64,000 nt of DNA from Promicromonospora umidemergens (GTDB taxonomy: Bacteria > Actinomycetota > Actinomycetes > Actinomycetales > Cellulomonadaceae): assembly GCF_024171995.1 (NCBI RefSeq), contig NZ_JAMTCT010000015.1, positions 62,001 to 126,000 of the forward strand, read 5' to 3'. Positions 26,691 through 35,164 of the stretch are shown here, piece by piece (the first letter of the stretch is position 1; each line of letters opens with the position of its first letter). The translations under genes were made by a program, and so were the position numbers. Below the pieces are notes generated by a model, which saw only the letters and a program-made list of their open reading frames with translations, was not told the DNA's origin and searched no databases.

Positions 26691-27686
26691 TCAGGCGCGG
26701 GCCAGGACCTCGCCGTTGAGGACCGCGAACCAGCCGTCCGGCGCCGCCGCCCACTCGCGCCAGCCCTGGGCGAGCTGCTCGAGGGCGACGTCGTCCGCGA
26801 GCGCCGAGTCCTTGGCCTGGACCGCGAAGTTGGACTGGGTGCAGCGTTCGGCCCACAGGCCGCCCCACCAGGTGCGGTCGTCGGGGGTCGCGTAGCACCA
26901 GACGCTCGCGCCGGGCTCGATCGACGCCGGGTCGAAGCCGGCGTCGCGCACCCAGGAGGCGAGGCGGCGCCCCGCGTCGGGCTCGAAGCCGTAGGTGTGC
27001 GTGACCTCGTGGTAGAGCATGTTCCACTCGGTGAGCTCCGGGGACTCCGGGAACCAGGTCATGGCCTCGTAGTCAGCGTCCCGCACCGCGACGAACCCGC
27101 CGGGCCTGGCGACGCGCTTCATCTCGCGCAGGGCGGCGACGGGGTCGGACAGGTGCTGCAGCAGCTGGTGGGCGAAGACGACGTCGAACGAGTCGTCCTC
27201 GAACGGCAGCTCGTACGCGTTGGCGTGCTCGAAGCTGATGTTCTTGGTGCCGTGGGCGTCGGCGAGGCCGCGGGCGGACTCGAGCACGTCGTCGGACGCG
27301 TCGACGCCGACGACGCTGCCTGCCGTGAGCCGTTCGGCCAGGTCGACGGTGACGGTGCCCGGGCCGCAGCCGACGTCGAGCAGCGTCATGTCGGAGAGCA
27401 GGTGCGGCAGGAGGAAGGCCGCGGAGTTGGCCGCCGTCCGACGCCGGTGCGAGCGCAGCACGGACTCGTGGTGCCCGTGCGTGTACGACTCGGACTCCTT
27501 GGTCAGGTCCTTCACCGCGCCCGGGTTGTTCAGGCTGGAGAGGCTGCTCGGGGCGTCGACCGCGTCGATCGGGTCGGTCCCTGCGGGCTGGGCCTTGTCC
27601 AGGACCCTGCCCCTGGGTGTCTCCCTTGGCATGTCGCTGGACGTCTCACTGCGGGCCATGTCGTGCTCGTTGGCGCTGCCGGTCAT
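26691..27686 (-). CDS. SAM-dependent methyltransferase (class I)
   Basis: 331 aa from the ATG at 27686; ATGs at 27659 and 27632 are possible alternatives. The N-terminal 80 residues are polar. The SAM core then follows: motif I 'LLDVGCGPGTVTVDLAERL', motif II 'VVGVDASDDVL', then 'FEHANAYELPFEDDSFDVVFAHQLLQHL' and 'LREMKRVARPGGFVAVRDADYEAMTWFPE'. This is the UbiE/ubiquinone-type arrangement. The substrate is not clear. The gene is divergent from a membrane protein, with a palindrome in the short spacer. Confidence 0.9.
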   Translation of the reverse strand: MTGSANEHDMARSETSSDMPRETPRGRVLDKAQPAGTDPIDAVDAPSSLSSLNNPGAVKDLTKESESYTHGHHESVLRSHRRRTAANSAAFLLPHLLSDMTLLDVGCGPGTVTVDLAERLTAGSVVGVDASDDVLESARGLADAHGTKNISFEHANAYELPFEDDSFDVVFAHQLLQHLSDPVAALREMKRVARPGGFVAVRDADYEAMTWFPESPELTEWNMLYHEVTHTYGFEPDAGRRLASWVRDAGFDPASIEPGASVWCYATPDDRTWWGGLWAERCTQSNFAVQAKDSALADDVALEQLAQGWREWAAAPDGWFAVLNGEVLARA

Positions 27687-27687
27687 G

Positions 27688-27706
27688 GGCGCACTGTATG
27701 TGCGCC
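27688..27706. promoter_or_regulatory. Palindrome in the divergent methyltransferase / membrane-protein spacer
   Basis: A perfect inverted repeat GGCGCAC-TGTAT-GTGCGCC immediately upstream of the methyltransferase ATG. It may bind a regulator of that gene. Confidence 0.4.
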
Positions 27707-27812
27707 GTGCGGGGCGGCACATCTGCATTCTCATCCCTCGGGACGGTCTGTCCAGCGGAAACGACGGCGTGGCTGGTGCACGGCGGCTCCGTGGACACGG
27801 AAGGATGCCCGC

Positions 27813-29117
27813 ATGCCCACGCTCGCCCAGCCGTCCGACCGGCCTGCCGCGGCCTCCCGTCGCACCTTCGGCGGTGCGGTCCGCGGTGCCGTCCGCGGAA
27901 CCGCCGGCCGGATCGGCCGCAACCTGCTCGGCGGCCCCGACCGGGTCGTCGGGGCCGACGTCGCCCGCGGTATCGCCGTGCTGGGGATGTTCACGGCGCA
28001 CGTTGGCGTCACCTCAGCGGACGTCGGCACGCTCGGGGGCTGGCTGGGCCTGGCGCACGGCCGGTCCTCGATCCTGTTCGCGACGGTCGCCGGGCTCTCC
28101 CTCGCGCTGTTCACCGGCGGCTCCGAGCCGGTCAGGGGCACGGTGATGCGCACGGCGCGGTCGCGGATCCTGGTGCGGGCCGTCCTGCTGCTGGCGCTGG
28201 TCGCGGTCCTTGACCTGTTCGGGACGCGCGTGCTGCTCATCCTCGGCTTCTACGCCGCGTACTTCGTGCTCGCATGTCCGTTCCTGCGGATGCCACCGGG
28301 ACGGCTCGCCGCGACAGCCGTACTGATCGCGGTACTCGGTCCGGTCCTCGTGTACTACGGGCCGGAGGTGCTGGCCCGGGCCGGGCTCCGCGCGCCGCAC
28401 GACGGTTCCGGCGCCGCCACCGACTTCCTCCTCACGGGGCACTACCCCGCCCTGGTCTGGATGGCGTACGTGCTGGCCGGGCTCGCGCTGGGACGCTGCG
28501 ACCTGCGGTCGCCGGTGCTGCACCTTGGCCTGGTCGCCGGCGGGTTCGGGCTGGCCGCCGTCAGCTCGCTCGCCTCGGCGGCCCTGGTGGCCGACGCCGG
28601 CGGGGCGGAAGCCATCGAGAGCCGCCTCGCCATGACCTCGGCCGAGTACGTCGTGCCGGCGTCCGCCTGGTCCGATCCCTGGCCGCCGCTGGCCGGCCTG
28701 TACGTCGAGGGCCCGCACGACGACACGATGTTCGAGGCCCTGGGGTCCGGCGGGTTCGCGCTCGGCGTGCTCGGGCTGTGCCTGCTCGTCGGGGCGGGCG
28801 TTCGCGGCGCTCCGACGACGTGGTTCGCGCGCCTGCTGCGCTGGGCCCTGCTGGTCGTGGTGCCGCCGCTGGCCGCCGTCGGCGCGCTGGCGCTCACCGT
28901 CTACTCGGTGCAGATCCTCACCATCTGGTGGTGGACCCGCACCTACTGGGACCTGCTCGACCCCTCGACCAACGAGCCGCTCGGGTGGATGGTGCTCATC
29001 ACCCTGCTCGCGGCGACGGCGTGGCGGGCGCTGCTCGGCCGGGGCCCGCTGGAGCGGCTGTTCGGCCGGGTCGCGCGGACGGCCTTTCCAACGGTCCCCG
29101 ACCGGCCGGCCGGCTAG
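27813..29117 (+). CDS. DUF1624/DUF418-like integral membrane protein
   Basis: 434 aa with a GGAAGG site. The opening 'VVGADVARGIAVLGMFTAHVG' matches the first helix of heparan-alpha-glucosaminide N-acetyltransferase-like and DUF418 proteins, in which a conserved Asp and His sit at the membrane edge. About ten hydrophobic helices follow, including 'LVRAVLLLALVAVLDLFGTRVLLILGFYAAYFVLA'. The family may transfer acyl groups across the membrane, but no activity is proven here. The stop overlaps that of the convergent PhzF gene (CTAG). Confidence 0.8.
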   Translation: MPTLAQPSDRPAAASRRTFGGAVRGAVRGTAGRIGRNLLGGPDRVVGADVARGIAVLGMFTAHVGVTSADVGTLGGWLGLAHGRSSILFATVAGLSLALFTGGSEPVRGTVMRTARSRILVRAVLLLALVAVLDLFGTRVLLILGFYAAYFVLACPFLRMPPGRLAATAVLIAVLGPVLVYYGPEVLARAGLRAPHDGSGAATDFLLTGHYPALVWMAYVLAGLALGRCDLRSPVLHLGLVAGGFGLAAVSSLASAALVADAGGAEAIESRLAMTSAEYVVPASAWSDPWPPLAGLYVEGPHDDTMFEALGSGGFALGVLGLCLLVGAGVRGAPTTWFARLLRWALLVVVPPLAAVGALALTVYSVQILTIWWWTRTYWDLLDPSTNEPLGWMVLITLLAATAWRALLGRGPLERLFGRVARTAFPTVPDRPAG

Positions 29118-30004
29118 AAGCTGACCTGTCCGACGATCGTCGTGACGGTGTCGCCGCCGACCCACACCTCGCCGTCGGGCAGCTTCTCGACGTGCACCCG
29201 GCCCGTGCGGCCAAGGGCCGTGCCCTGCGAGGCGACGTACGACGACGGCAGCACGTCCCCGCCGAGCCACTGCCCGATGCCGGCGTTCAGGCTGCCGGTC
29301 ACCGGGTCCTCCCCCACACCGATGGACGGCACGAACGCACGCACCTCGACGGCCGGTTCCTCCGAGCCGCTGCCGCCGGCACGGTGCTCGCCGACCACAC
29401 CCACCCCGTACTCCCCGACCACGCCGAGCCTCAGGTCGCCCATCGCCACGAGGTCGGGCTCCAGGGCGAGCACGGCCCCGGCGTCGCGGAGCTGGACCGC
29501 CACCCAGCCAGGGCCGTTGTCGACCCACGCCGAGCGGACGACGTCGGACACGTCGATGCGCAGGGCCCGCGCGATCTGGACGACGTGGGCGTCGTCGACG
29601 GGGCCCGACCGCAGCAGCGGCGGCGCGGCGAACGCCAGGCGCTGGCCCTCCGTGATGCCGTCCCGCCGCAGCCGGACGAGGCCCACGCCGCACTCCTGGA
29701 CCACGCCCTGCCCGCTGGGCTCACCGCCTGCCTCCAGCCACGCGTGCGCGGTGCCGAGCGTCGGGTGCCCTGCGAACGGCAGCTCACCGCCCGGCGTCCA
29801 GATCCGCACGCGATAGTCGGCGCCGCCGGCCCGCCCGCCGTCCGTCGGCGTGAGCAGGAACGTGGTCTCCGAGAGGTTGGTCCACCGGGCGAAGGCGGCC
29901 ATCTGGTCGTCGGTGAGGCCGTCGGCGTCGTGCACGACGGCGACCGGGTTGCCACCCGTCGGGACCGGGGAGAAGACGTCGACCTGGCGGAACGGAAGGC
30001 TCAT
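29114..30004 (-). CDS. PhzF-family phenazine-biosynthesis-like isomerase
   Basis: 296 aa. The start is the ATG of MSLPFRQVDVFSP. PhzF motifs are 'GNPVAVVHDADGL' at residues 18-30, the catalytic Glu in 'NLSETTFLL', 'YRVRIWTPGGELPFAGHPTLGTAHA' and 'SIGVGEDPVTGSLNAGIG'. The diaminopimelate-epimerase-like fold is implied. The specific isomerase substrate is unknown; most members are not in phenazine clusters, and there is none here. Confidence 0.9.
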   Translation of the reverse strand: MSLPFRQVDVFSPVPTGGNPVAVVHDADGLTDDQMAAFARWTNLSETTFLLTPTDGGRAGGADYRVRIWTPGGELPFAGHPTLGTAHAWLEAGGEPSGQGVVQECGVGLVRLRRDGITEGQRLAFAAPPLLRSGPVDDAHVVQIARALRIDVSDVVRSAWVDNGPGWVAVQLRDAGAVLALEPDLVAMGDLRLGVVGEYGVGVVGEHRAGGSGSEEPAVEVRAFVPSIGVGEDPVTGSLNAGIGQWLGGDVLPSSYVASQGTALGRTGRVHVEKLPDGEVWVGGDTVTTIVGQVSF

Positions 30005-30033
30005 GCGGCTCACGCTACCGACCTCCGCGCTCG

Positions 30034-31005
30034 TCAGACCGGGAAGATCTGGTCCAGCTCCGCGAGATCCTCCGCCGTCGGCGTCCAGGTCCAGGCCTGC
30101 GCGTTGGCGCGCACCTGCTCGGGCCGCGTGGCGCCCGCGATCACCGACGAGACCTCGGCCCGGGACAGCAGCCACGAGAACGCGACATCGGTCTCGGTCA
30201 CACCGCGCTCCCGGCAGAACGTGCCGAACCGGTCGAGCGCCTCCCACGGGGCGGTCTCCAGCAGGTGGCGCTTCGCGGTGACCAGCCGGGTGCCGTCGGG
30301 CCGCGCACCGCCCGAGTACTTGCCCGTGAGCAGGCCGTTCGCCAGGGGGAAGTACGGCAGCAGCCCGATCCCGTACGCCTTCGCCGCCGGCAGCACCTCA
30401 CGCTCCACGCCGCGGGACAGCAACGAGTACTCGTTCTGCGCGGAGACGAACCGGGTGCCGCCGCCGGACCCCAGCGACCGCGCCACGTGCTCGGCGTCGG
30501 CCACCTGCCAGCCCTTGAGGTTCGAGTGGCCCACGTAGCGGACCTTGCCCGAGCGGACCAGGTCGTCGAGCGCGGCGAGCGTCTCGTCGACCGGGGTCGC
30601 GGGGTCGGGCGTGTGCAGCTGGTAGAGGTCGATCCAGTCGGTACGGAGCCGGCGCAACGACGCCTCCGCGGCACGCACGATGTACCGGCGCGAGCCGCGC
30701 GCCCCGAAGTCGGCGCCGTTCGCGCCCCGCACGTCGAGGCCGAACTTCGTGGCGACCAGGACGTCGTCGCGCCGGCCCTGGAGCGCGGCGCCGAGCAGCT
30801 CCTCCGAAAGGCCGGGCCGTGCGCCGTAGCTGTCCGCCGTGTCGAAGAAGGTCACCCCGGCGTCGACAGCGGCGTCGACCAGGGCTCTCGCACCCTCGCT
30901 CGTCTCGGAGGCGGTGCCGGTGCGGCCGAGGTTGTTGCACCCAAGCCCGATGACGGGAACGGACAGGCCGGAGCGCCCCAGGCGCCGCAGAGGAAGGTCG
31001 GACAT
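30034..31005 (-). CDS. Aldo/keto reductase
   Basis: 323 aa. The family motifs are 'GVTFFDTADSYGARPGLSEELLG' with the catalytic Asp and Tyr, Lys in 'VLVATKFGLD', then 'DLYQLHTPDPATPVDETLAALDDLVRSGKVRYVGHSN' and the His in 'YQLH'. The C-terminal 'SVIAGATRPEQV' binds NADPH. The sequence resembles the YajO/L-glyceraldehyde 3-phosphate reductase-type group. The start is 29 bp from the PhzF stop side, on the same strand; they may be co-transcribed. Confidence 0.93.
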   Translation of the reverse strand: MSDLPLRRLGRSGLSVPVIGLGCNNLGRTGTASETSEGARALVDAAVDAGVTFFDTADSYGARPGLSEELLGAALQGRRDDVLVATKFGLDVRGANGADFGARGSRRYIVRAAEASLRRLRTDWIDLYQLHTPDPATPVDETLAALDDLVRSGKVRYVGHSNLKGWQVADAEHVARSLGSGGGTRFVSAQNEYSLLSRGVEREVLPAAKAYGIGLLPYFPLANGLLTGKYSGGARPDGTRLVTAKRHLLETAPWEALDRFGTFCRERGVTETDVAFSWLLSRAEVSSVIAGATRPEQVRANAQAWTWTPTAEDLAELDQIFPV

Positions 31006-31082
31006 GCTGGCACCCTACGACGGCCCACGACGGGGACGACGGCCGAATCGGGCGGCAGTCTCCGATGGCCAGTTCCGGCCGT

Positions 31083-31166
31083 CAGTCCACTCTCTTCGAA
31101 ACCTAAGTTTCTTCGCTTTCGGCGGCCTGAAAGCGAAGAAACTTAGGCCTCGAAGAGAGTGGACTG
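31083..31166. repeat. 84-bp inverted repeat (stem about 38 bp) between divergent genes
   Basis: The two arms (31083-31120 and 31129-31166) are complementary except for about two mismatched pairs, with an 8-base loop GGCGGCCT. The arms contain an AT-richer core (CTAAGTTTCTTCGCTTTC) unlike the surrounding high-GC DNA. Because the flanking genes diverge, it cannot be a simple terminator for them. It might be a MITE-like element, a small-RNA gene or a pair of promoter-proximal operator sites. Confidence 0.85.
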
Positions 31167-31251
31167 GCCGGTCTGGTGGGGGTGGCGGCAGGGGTGGCGG
31201 CAGGGGTCCGGCTCGATCAGGCGACCGCGGCTTCGGCCTTACCCTGGAGCG

Positions 31252-32298
31252 GTGAGCACAGTCCTCGGCGAGCTGGCAGCGCCCGGCGCGCGCGGCGCCG
31301 TCGTGCGCCCTGCGGGAACGGCACCCGTCCGGGTCCTGGGTACCGCGGAGTGGCTGCCCGTCGCAGCCGCGCACGCAAGGCGGGCGGACGACCTCACCGC
31401 CGTCTGGCGCGCCGCCCGAGCCGCCGGACGGAAGCACGCGATCGAGGACTTCCTCTTCACGTACTACCCCACCCGGATCGCGCACCTGCGCCGCTGGCAC
31501 CCCGGCGCGGGGTTCACGCTCACGCTGCCCGACGGCGGGCCGGGCGCCCCCGAGGCGGAGGCCACCGACCCGGACGACCGGACCACGTGGCGATGGCACG
31601 AGACCACCACGGACGAGACGGCCACGGACAGCGCCGGCGACGGCGCCAGCACCACCACGTCCCGCAGCGTCACGCTCGACCTCGCCGCCTTCCTCGCCGA
31701 CCGTGGTGACACGGTCCGGTACGTGCGCGAGCTGCTGTCGGCGACGGCGGCGCGCCCTGGGACGTTCGGCTGCTTCGGGCTGCACGAGTGGGCGATGGTC
31801 TACCGCGACCGGGCGGCCGACCGTGACCAGCGGCACCCGCTGCCGCTGCGGCTCGGGCACGCGGGCACGGACGCCGTCGTCGAGGCGAACCCGGTGCGCT
31901 GCTCGCACTTCGACGCCTTCCGGTTCTTCACGCCCGAGGCGACGGACCGCAACCAGCTCCGGCCCACGCGTGCCACACAGGTGGGCATGGAGCAGCCCGG
32001 CTGCCTGCACGCCAACATGGACCTGTACAAGTGGTGCCTCAAGCTCGGCCCCGCCGTACCCGGCGACCTGCTGCTGGACGCGTTCGAGCTGGCCCGCGAC
32101 ATCCGGTGGACCGACATGGCCGCGTCCCCGTACGACGTGTCCGAGTACGACGTCGCCGCCGTCGAGATCGAGACCCCGCACGGCAAGGCCGAGTACGTGC
32201 GGCGGCAGCGGGAGTACGCGCGGCGGTCCGACGAGCTGCGCTACCGGCTGATCGAGGTCTGCGACACGGTGCTCGGCACCTCCCCGGCGTTTCCCTGA
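31252..32298 (+). CDS. Conserved actinobacterial protein, often annotated 3-methyladenine DNA glycosylase
   Basis: 348 aa with a GTG start. It has conserved patterns 'HAIEDFLFTYYPTRIAHLRRWHPG', 'GCFGLHEWAMVYR', 'VVEANPVRCSHFDAFRFFTPEA', 'QPGCLHANMDLYKWCLKLGP' and 'ARDIRWTDMAASPYDVSEY'. I recognise this as a family widespread in Actinobacteria that is often labelled 3-methyladenine DNA glycosylase. I see no helix-hairpin-helix or AAG/AlkA signature, so that activity should be considered unproven. Standing alone, it gives no context clue. Confidence 0.6.
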   Translation: MSTVLGELAAPGARGAVVRPAGTAPVRVLGTAEWLPVAAAHARRADDLTAVWRAARAAGRKHAIEDFLFTYYPTRIAHLRRWHPGAGFTLTLPDGGPGAPEAEATDPDDRTTWRWHETTTDETATDSAGDGASTTTSRSVTLDLAAFLADRGDTVRYVRELLSATAARPGTFGCFGLHEWAMVYRDRAADRDQRHPLPLRLGHAGTDAVVEANPVRCSHFDAFRFFTPEATDRNQLRPTRATQVGMEQPGCLHANMDLYKWCLKLGPAVPGDLLLDAFELARDIRWTDMAASPYDVSEYDVAAVEIETPHGKAEYVRRQREYARRSDELRYRLIEVCDTVLGTSPAFP

Positions 32299-32415
32299 GT
32301 AGGTAGTTGCCCTACTTGTCCTGGCCCCGCGCGCTTTCTAGCGTCGATGACGTCGCACCCCAGCACACAGGAGCAATTCAGGGAATTCCCAACTTCACAC
32401 CACGAGGTGAGCCCC

Positions 32416-33153
32416 ATGAGAGTCACCGCACTGCGCACTCCCGTCGCCAGAGCCGTCCTCGGCGCCCTCGCCGTCCTGGCCTTGACGCTCACGGCGCTGG
32501 TCGCCGCACCGCGCTCCATGACCCCAACGGCCCAGGCCCACGGCTGGGTCGTGTCACCGCCGAGCCGCCAGGACCACTGCGCCAAGCGCACGGTGAGCTG
32601 GACCTGCAACGGCGTCGAGTACGAGCCGCACAGCGTCGAGGCACCCAAGGGATCGATGCTCTGCTCCGGAGGGAGCCGCTTCACCACCCTCGACAACGAC
32701 TCGCTGCCCTGGCCACGCACGACCATCGGCAGCACGCACACCTTCCAGTGGACGCTCACCGCGAGGCACCGCACGTCCACCTGGGAGTACTTCGTGGACG
32801 GCCGGCTCTTCAAGACCGTGAACGACGGCGGCGCCCAGCCCGGCGCGACCGTCACCCACACGCTGACGGGCCTGCCGAGCGGCAACCACAAGATCCTCGC
32901 CCGGTGGAACGTGTTCGACACCGGCAACGCGTTCTACGCGTGCGTGGACGTGAACGTGGGCGGCACGGGGTCGCCCGAGGACCCGACCGACCCGCCCGCC
33001 GAAGAGTGCACTGCCGCCGCGTGGGACTCCGCCGCGACCTATCTGGGCGGCGACCAGGTCACCTACTCGAACCACACGTACCAGGCCAAGTGGTGGACGC
33101 GGGGCGAGATCCCGTCGTCCAGCGACGTCTGGGTGGACCAGGGCGCCTGCTGA
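32416..33153 (+). CDS. Lytic polysaccharide monooxygenase AA10 with a CBM5/12 domain
   Basis: 245 aa. The signal peptide ends at AQA|HGW, leaving His42 as residue 1 of the mature protein, essential for the copper histidine brace. The second His is probably His118 in 'TARHRTSTWEYF' and the axial aromatic Phe173 in 'NAFYACVDV'. Cysteines in the mature domain form disulfides. A short Pro/Asp linker leads to a C-terminal CBM5/12-type domain (about 198-245: 'WDSAATYLGGDQVTYSNHTYQAKWWTRGE') that binds chitin. It is a small AA10 (about 140 aa core). It is tandem with a second AA10 gene and has its own terminator. Confidence 0.92.
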   Translation: MRVTALRTPVARAVLGALAVLALTLTALVAAPRSMTPTAQAHGWVVSPPSRQDHCAKRTVSWTCNGVEYEPHSVEAPKGSMLCSGGSRFTTLDNDSLPWPRTTIGSTHTFQWTLTARHRTSTWEYFVDGRLFKTVNDGGAQPGATVTHTLTGLPSGNHKILARWNVFDTGNAFYACVDVNVGGTGSPEDPTDPPAEECTAAAWDSAATYLGGDQVTYSNHTYQAKWWTRGEIPSSSDVWVDQGAC

Positions 33154-33199
33154 CCGGACGGCCCAGGAGCCACGGCGCAAGACCCACAGCAACGCTGCT

Positions 33200-33244
33200 G
33201 CACGGCGGCCGGTGCCCGACGTCGGGCACCGGCCGCTGCCGTGC
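33200..33244 (+). terminator. Strong hairpin after the first AA10 gene
   Basis: The core is CGGCCGGTGCCCGAC and its perfect inverted copy (33206-33235), with a further outer GCACGGC/GCCGTGC arm. It lies 50 bp after the stop. It separates the two tandem oxygenase genes. Confidence 0.85.
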
Positions 33245-33426
33245 GTGAGCGAGGCTGCCGTGCCTGAGCGCGAAGGTACGGGGAAGCGCGTACGAATTCA
33301 CCCTCATTGTCAGGAATGCTGACATTTCCTAGGTTCAGTGGGTACCGAATTTCACCCGGCGCCGTGAGCTCCCTCCGGGGCTCGCCGGCACCGACGGCCC
33401 GCATCCGACCGACGGAAGGCAAGACA

Positions 33427-34080
33427 GTGAACCGTGCACGCACTGCCACCCGGCAGACCAGACTCCTGTTCTCCGCCCTCGCAGCGTTCGCGCTCGCGGC
33501 GGGCTTCATCGTCGCCGCCCCGAGCGCGGTCCTGCCGCAGGCGCAGGCCCACGGCTGGATCACCAGCCCGCCGAGCCGCGCCGACCACTGTGCCACCGGG
33601 AACGTCAGCTTCGACTGCGGCGGCCTGCAGTACGAGCCGCAGAGCGTCGAGGCGCCGAAGGGCTCGATGCAGTGCTCCGGCGGCAGCCGCTTCACCGTGC
33701 TCGACAACGGCTCGCTCGCCTGGCCGCGCACCAACGTCAGCGGTCAGACCACGTTCCGGTGGACGCTCACCGTCCAGCACCGCACGTCCACCTGGGAGTA
33801 CTTCGTGGACGGCCAGCCCTTCAAGACCGTGGACGACGGCGGCGCCCAGCCCGGCGCGACCGTCGAGCACACGCTGACCGGGCTGCCTGCCGGTGACCAC
33901 ACCATCCTGGCCCGCTGGAACATCGCCGACACGGCGATGGCCTTCTACCAGTGCGTCGACGTCACGGTGACGGGCTCGGCAGCGGCGACGACGTCGTCGA
34001 CCGAGGTGGCGACGGAGCAGGCGACCCAGCGGGCGCTGCCGAGCGCCGTGGCCGCACGGGGCGCCGTGACCGCCGTCTGA
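33427..34080 (+). CDS. Lytic polysaccharide monooxygenase AA10, no binding module
   Basis: 217 aa with a GTG start and a GGAAGG site. The signal peptide ends at AQA|HGW, so the mature protein starts with His42. His118 and the aromatic cluster are at the same positions as in the upstream copy, to which it is closely similar throughout the catalytic domain. Instead of CBM5/12 it ends in about 40 Ala/Thr/Ser-rich residues. The two genes are therefore tandem paralogs of which one has lost, or the other gained, the binding module. The substrate could be chitin or cellulose. Confidence 0.9.
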   Translation: MNRARTATRQTRLLFSALAAFALAAGFIVAAPSAVLPQAQAHGWITSPPSRADHCATGNVSFDCGGLQYEPQSVEAPKGSMQCSGGSRFTVLDNGSLAWPRTNVSGQTTFRWTLTVQHRTSTWEYFVDGQPFKTVDDGGAQPGATVEHTLTGLPAGDHTILARWNIADTAMAFYQCVDVTVTGSAAATTSSTEVATEQATQRALPSAVAARGAVTAV

Positions 34081-34151
34081 CCGTAGGCCGCTCGACCGGA
34101 CCGCACTGGCCGGACCGCACCGACCGGACCGCCACCGAGACCGCCCAGCCC

Positions 34152-34194
34152 GAGGCCGGGTGCCCGACGCCGATCGCGCCGGGCACCCGGCCTC
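34152..34194 (+). terminator. Hairpin after the second AA10 gene
   Basis: A 15-bp perfect stem, GAGGCCGGGTGCCCG and its complement, with a 13-base loop, 71 bp after the stop. Confidence 0.8.
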
Positions 34195-34269
34195 CCGCAT
34201 GTCGCCCAGTACCCGCGAGCGCCCCGGATCAGGAGCACCTTTTCACCCGCTCTATGGAACGATGGGGCC

Positions 34270-35154
34270 GTGTCGAGCGTGTCCGTCGGCATCGGTCCGA
34301 CGCCCGTCGAAGTACCGCCCGTCGTATATGCCCTGGCAAGCCGGCTGTGGTCCGGTGCGACGGTCGTGCCCGTGTGGCGCAACGAGTACGGCGGCCTCAC
34401 GGTCCGGCTCGAGGCGGGGGGTGCGTGCCGGAGCTCGTACCTCAAGTGGGTGCCCGACGGAGCGCCCTGTCCCGACCCGCTCGCCGAGGCCGACCGGCTG
34501 GTCTGGGCCGCCTCGTTCGTCCCGGTCCCCCGCGTGCTGGACGTCGGGCGCGGCCCGCACGGCTCGTGGCTGCTCACGGCGGCCGTCGAGGTCCGGGGCA
34601 CGCCGGCGACGTCGGCCATCGAACCCCGGTGGCGCGCCCTGGCCGCGCGGTCCGCGATGGCGGTCGGAGCGGGCCTGCGCCGTTTCCACGACGGGCTTCC
34701 GACGGACACCTGCACGTTCGTCCGGACGGCGCAGACCCGCGTCGCAGCCCTCAGCGCTGTCCCGACCGGTCTCCCGAGCACGGCGGACCGCACGACGACG
34801 GCGGTGGCCGTCGATGCCCCGCCACCGGTCGACCGGGCCGTCGTCTGCCACGGTGACGCCACCGTGTCGAACACGCTCCTCGACCAGGCCGGCCAGTTCG
34901 CGGCCCACGTCGACGTCGGCGACCTGGGCGTGGCGGACCGCTGGTCGGACATCGCGGTGACCACGCGCAGCGTCACCCGCCGCTACGGGCCCGGCCTGGA
35001 ACCGCTCGTGCTCGCTGCCTACGGCGTGGCGCCCGACCACGAGCGCACCACGTACTACCGGGCGCTGTGGGACGCCGAGGAGGCCGTCCGTATCCGAACC
35101 AGGGTGACGCCGGTAGGCGAGCCGACGTGGCGGGCGGGACGACGCGGTAGGTGA
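34270..35154 (+). CDS. Aminoglycoside-phosphotransferase-like kinase
   Basis: 294 aa with a GTG start. APH motifs are 'PVPRVLDVG', the catalytic loop 'VVCHGDATVSNTLLDQ' and the metal motif 'HVDVGDLGVADRWSDIAV'. It differs from known resistance enzymes, and the C-terminal 20 residues are Arg-rich. It is paralogous to the gene at 36.6 kb and flanks the same membrane protein gene. APH-like proteins also phosphorylate sugars or small alcohols, so resistance cannot be concluded. Confidence 0.85.
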   Translation: MSSVSVGIGPTPVEVPPVVYALASRLWSGATVVPVWRNEYGGLTVRLEAGGACRSSYLKWVPDGAPCPDPLAEADRLVWAASFVPVPRVLDVGRGPHGSWLLTAAVEVRGTPATSAIEPRWRALAARSAMAVGAGLRRFHDGLPTDTCTFVRTAQTRVAALSAVPTGLPSTADRTTTAVAVDAPPPVDRAVVCHGDATVSNTLLDQAGQFAAHVDVGDLGVADRWSDIAVTTRSVTRRYGPGLEPLVLAAYGVAPDHERTTYYRALWDAEEAVRIRTRVTPVGEPTWRAGRRGR

Positions 35155-35164
35155 CCGTGGCAGG

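Noticed and set aside
26656-27027. N-terminal extension of the FAH-family gene
   Set aside because: The extra sequence is Arg/Gly-rich and antisense to the methyltransferase; the family fold begins at VRIARF.
28014-29693. 559-codon minus-strand frame opposite the DUF1624-like and PhzF genes
   Set aside because: Arg/Gly-rich shadow of two well-supported genes; it crosses both and has no recognisable domain.
34270-35154. An aminoglycoside-resistance gene call
   Set aside because: Only the general APH fold is visible; no specific resistance-enzyme signature, so resistance was not claimed.
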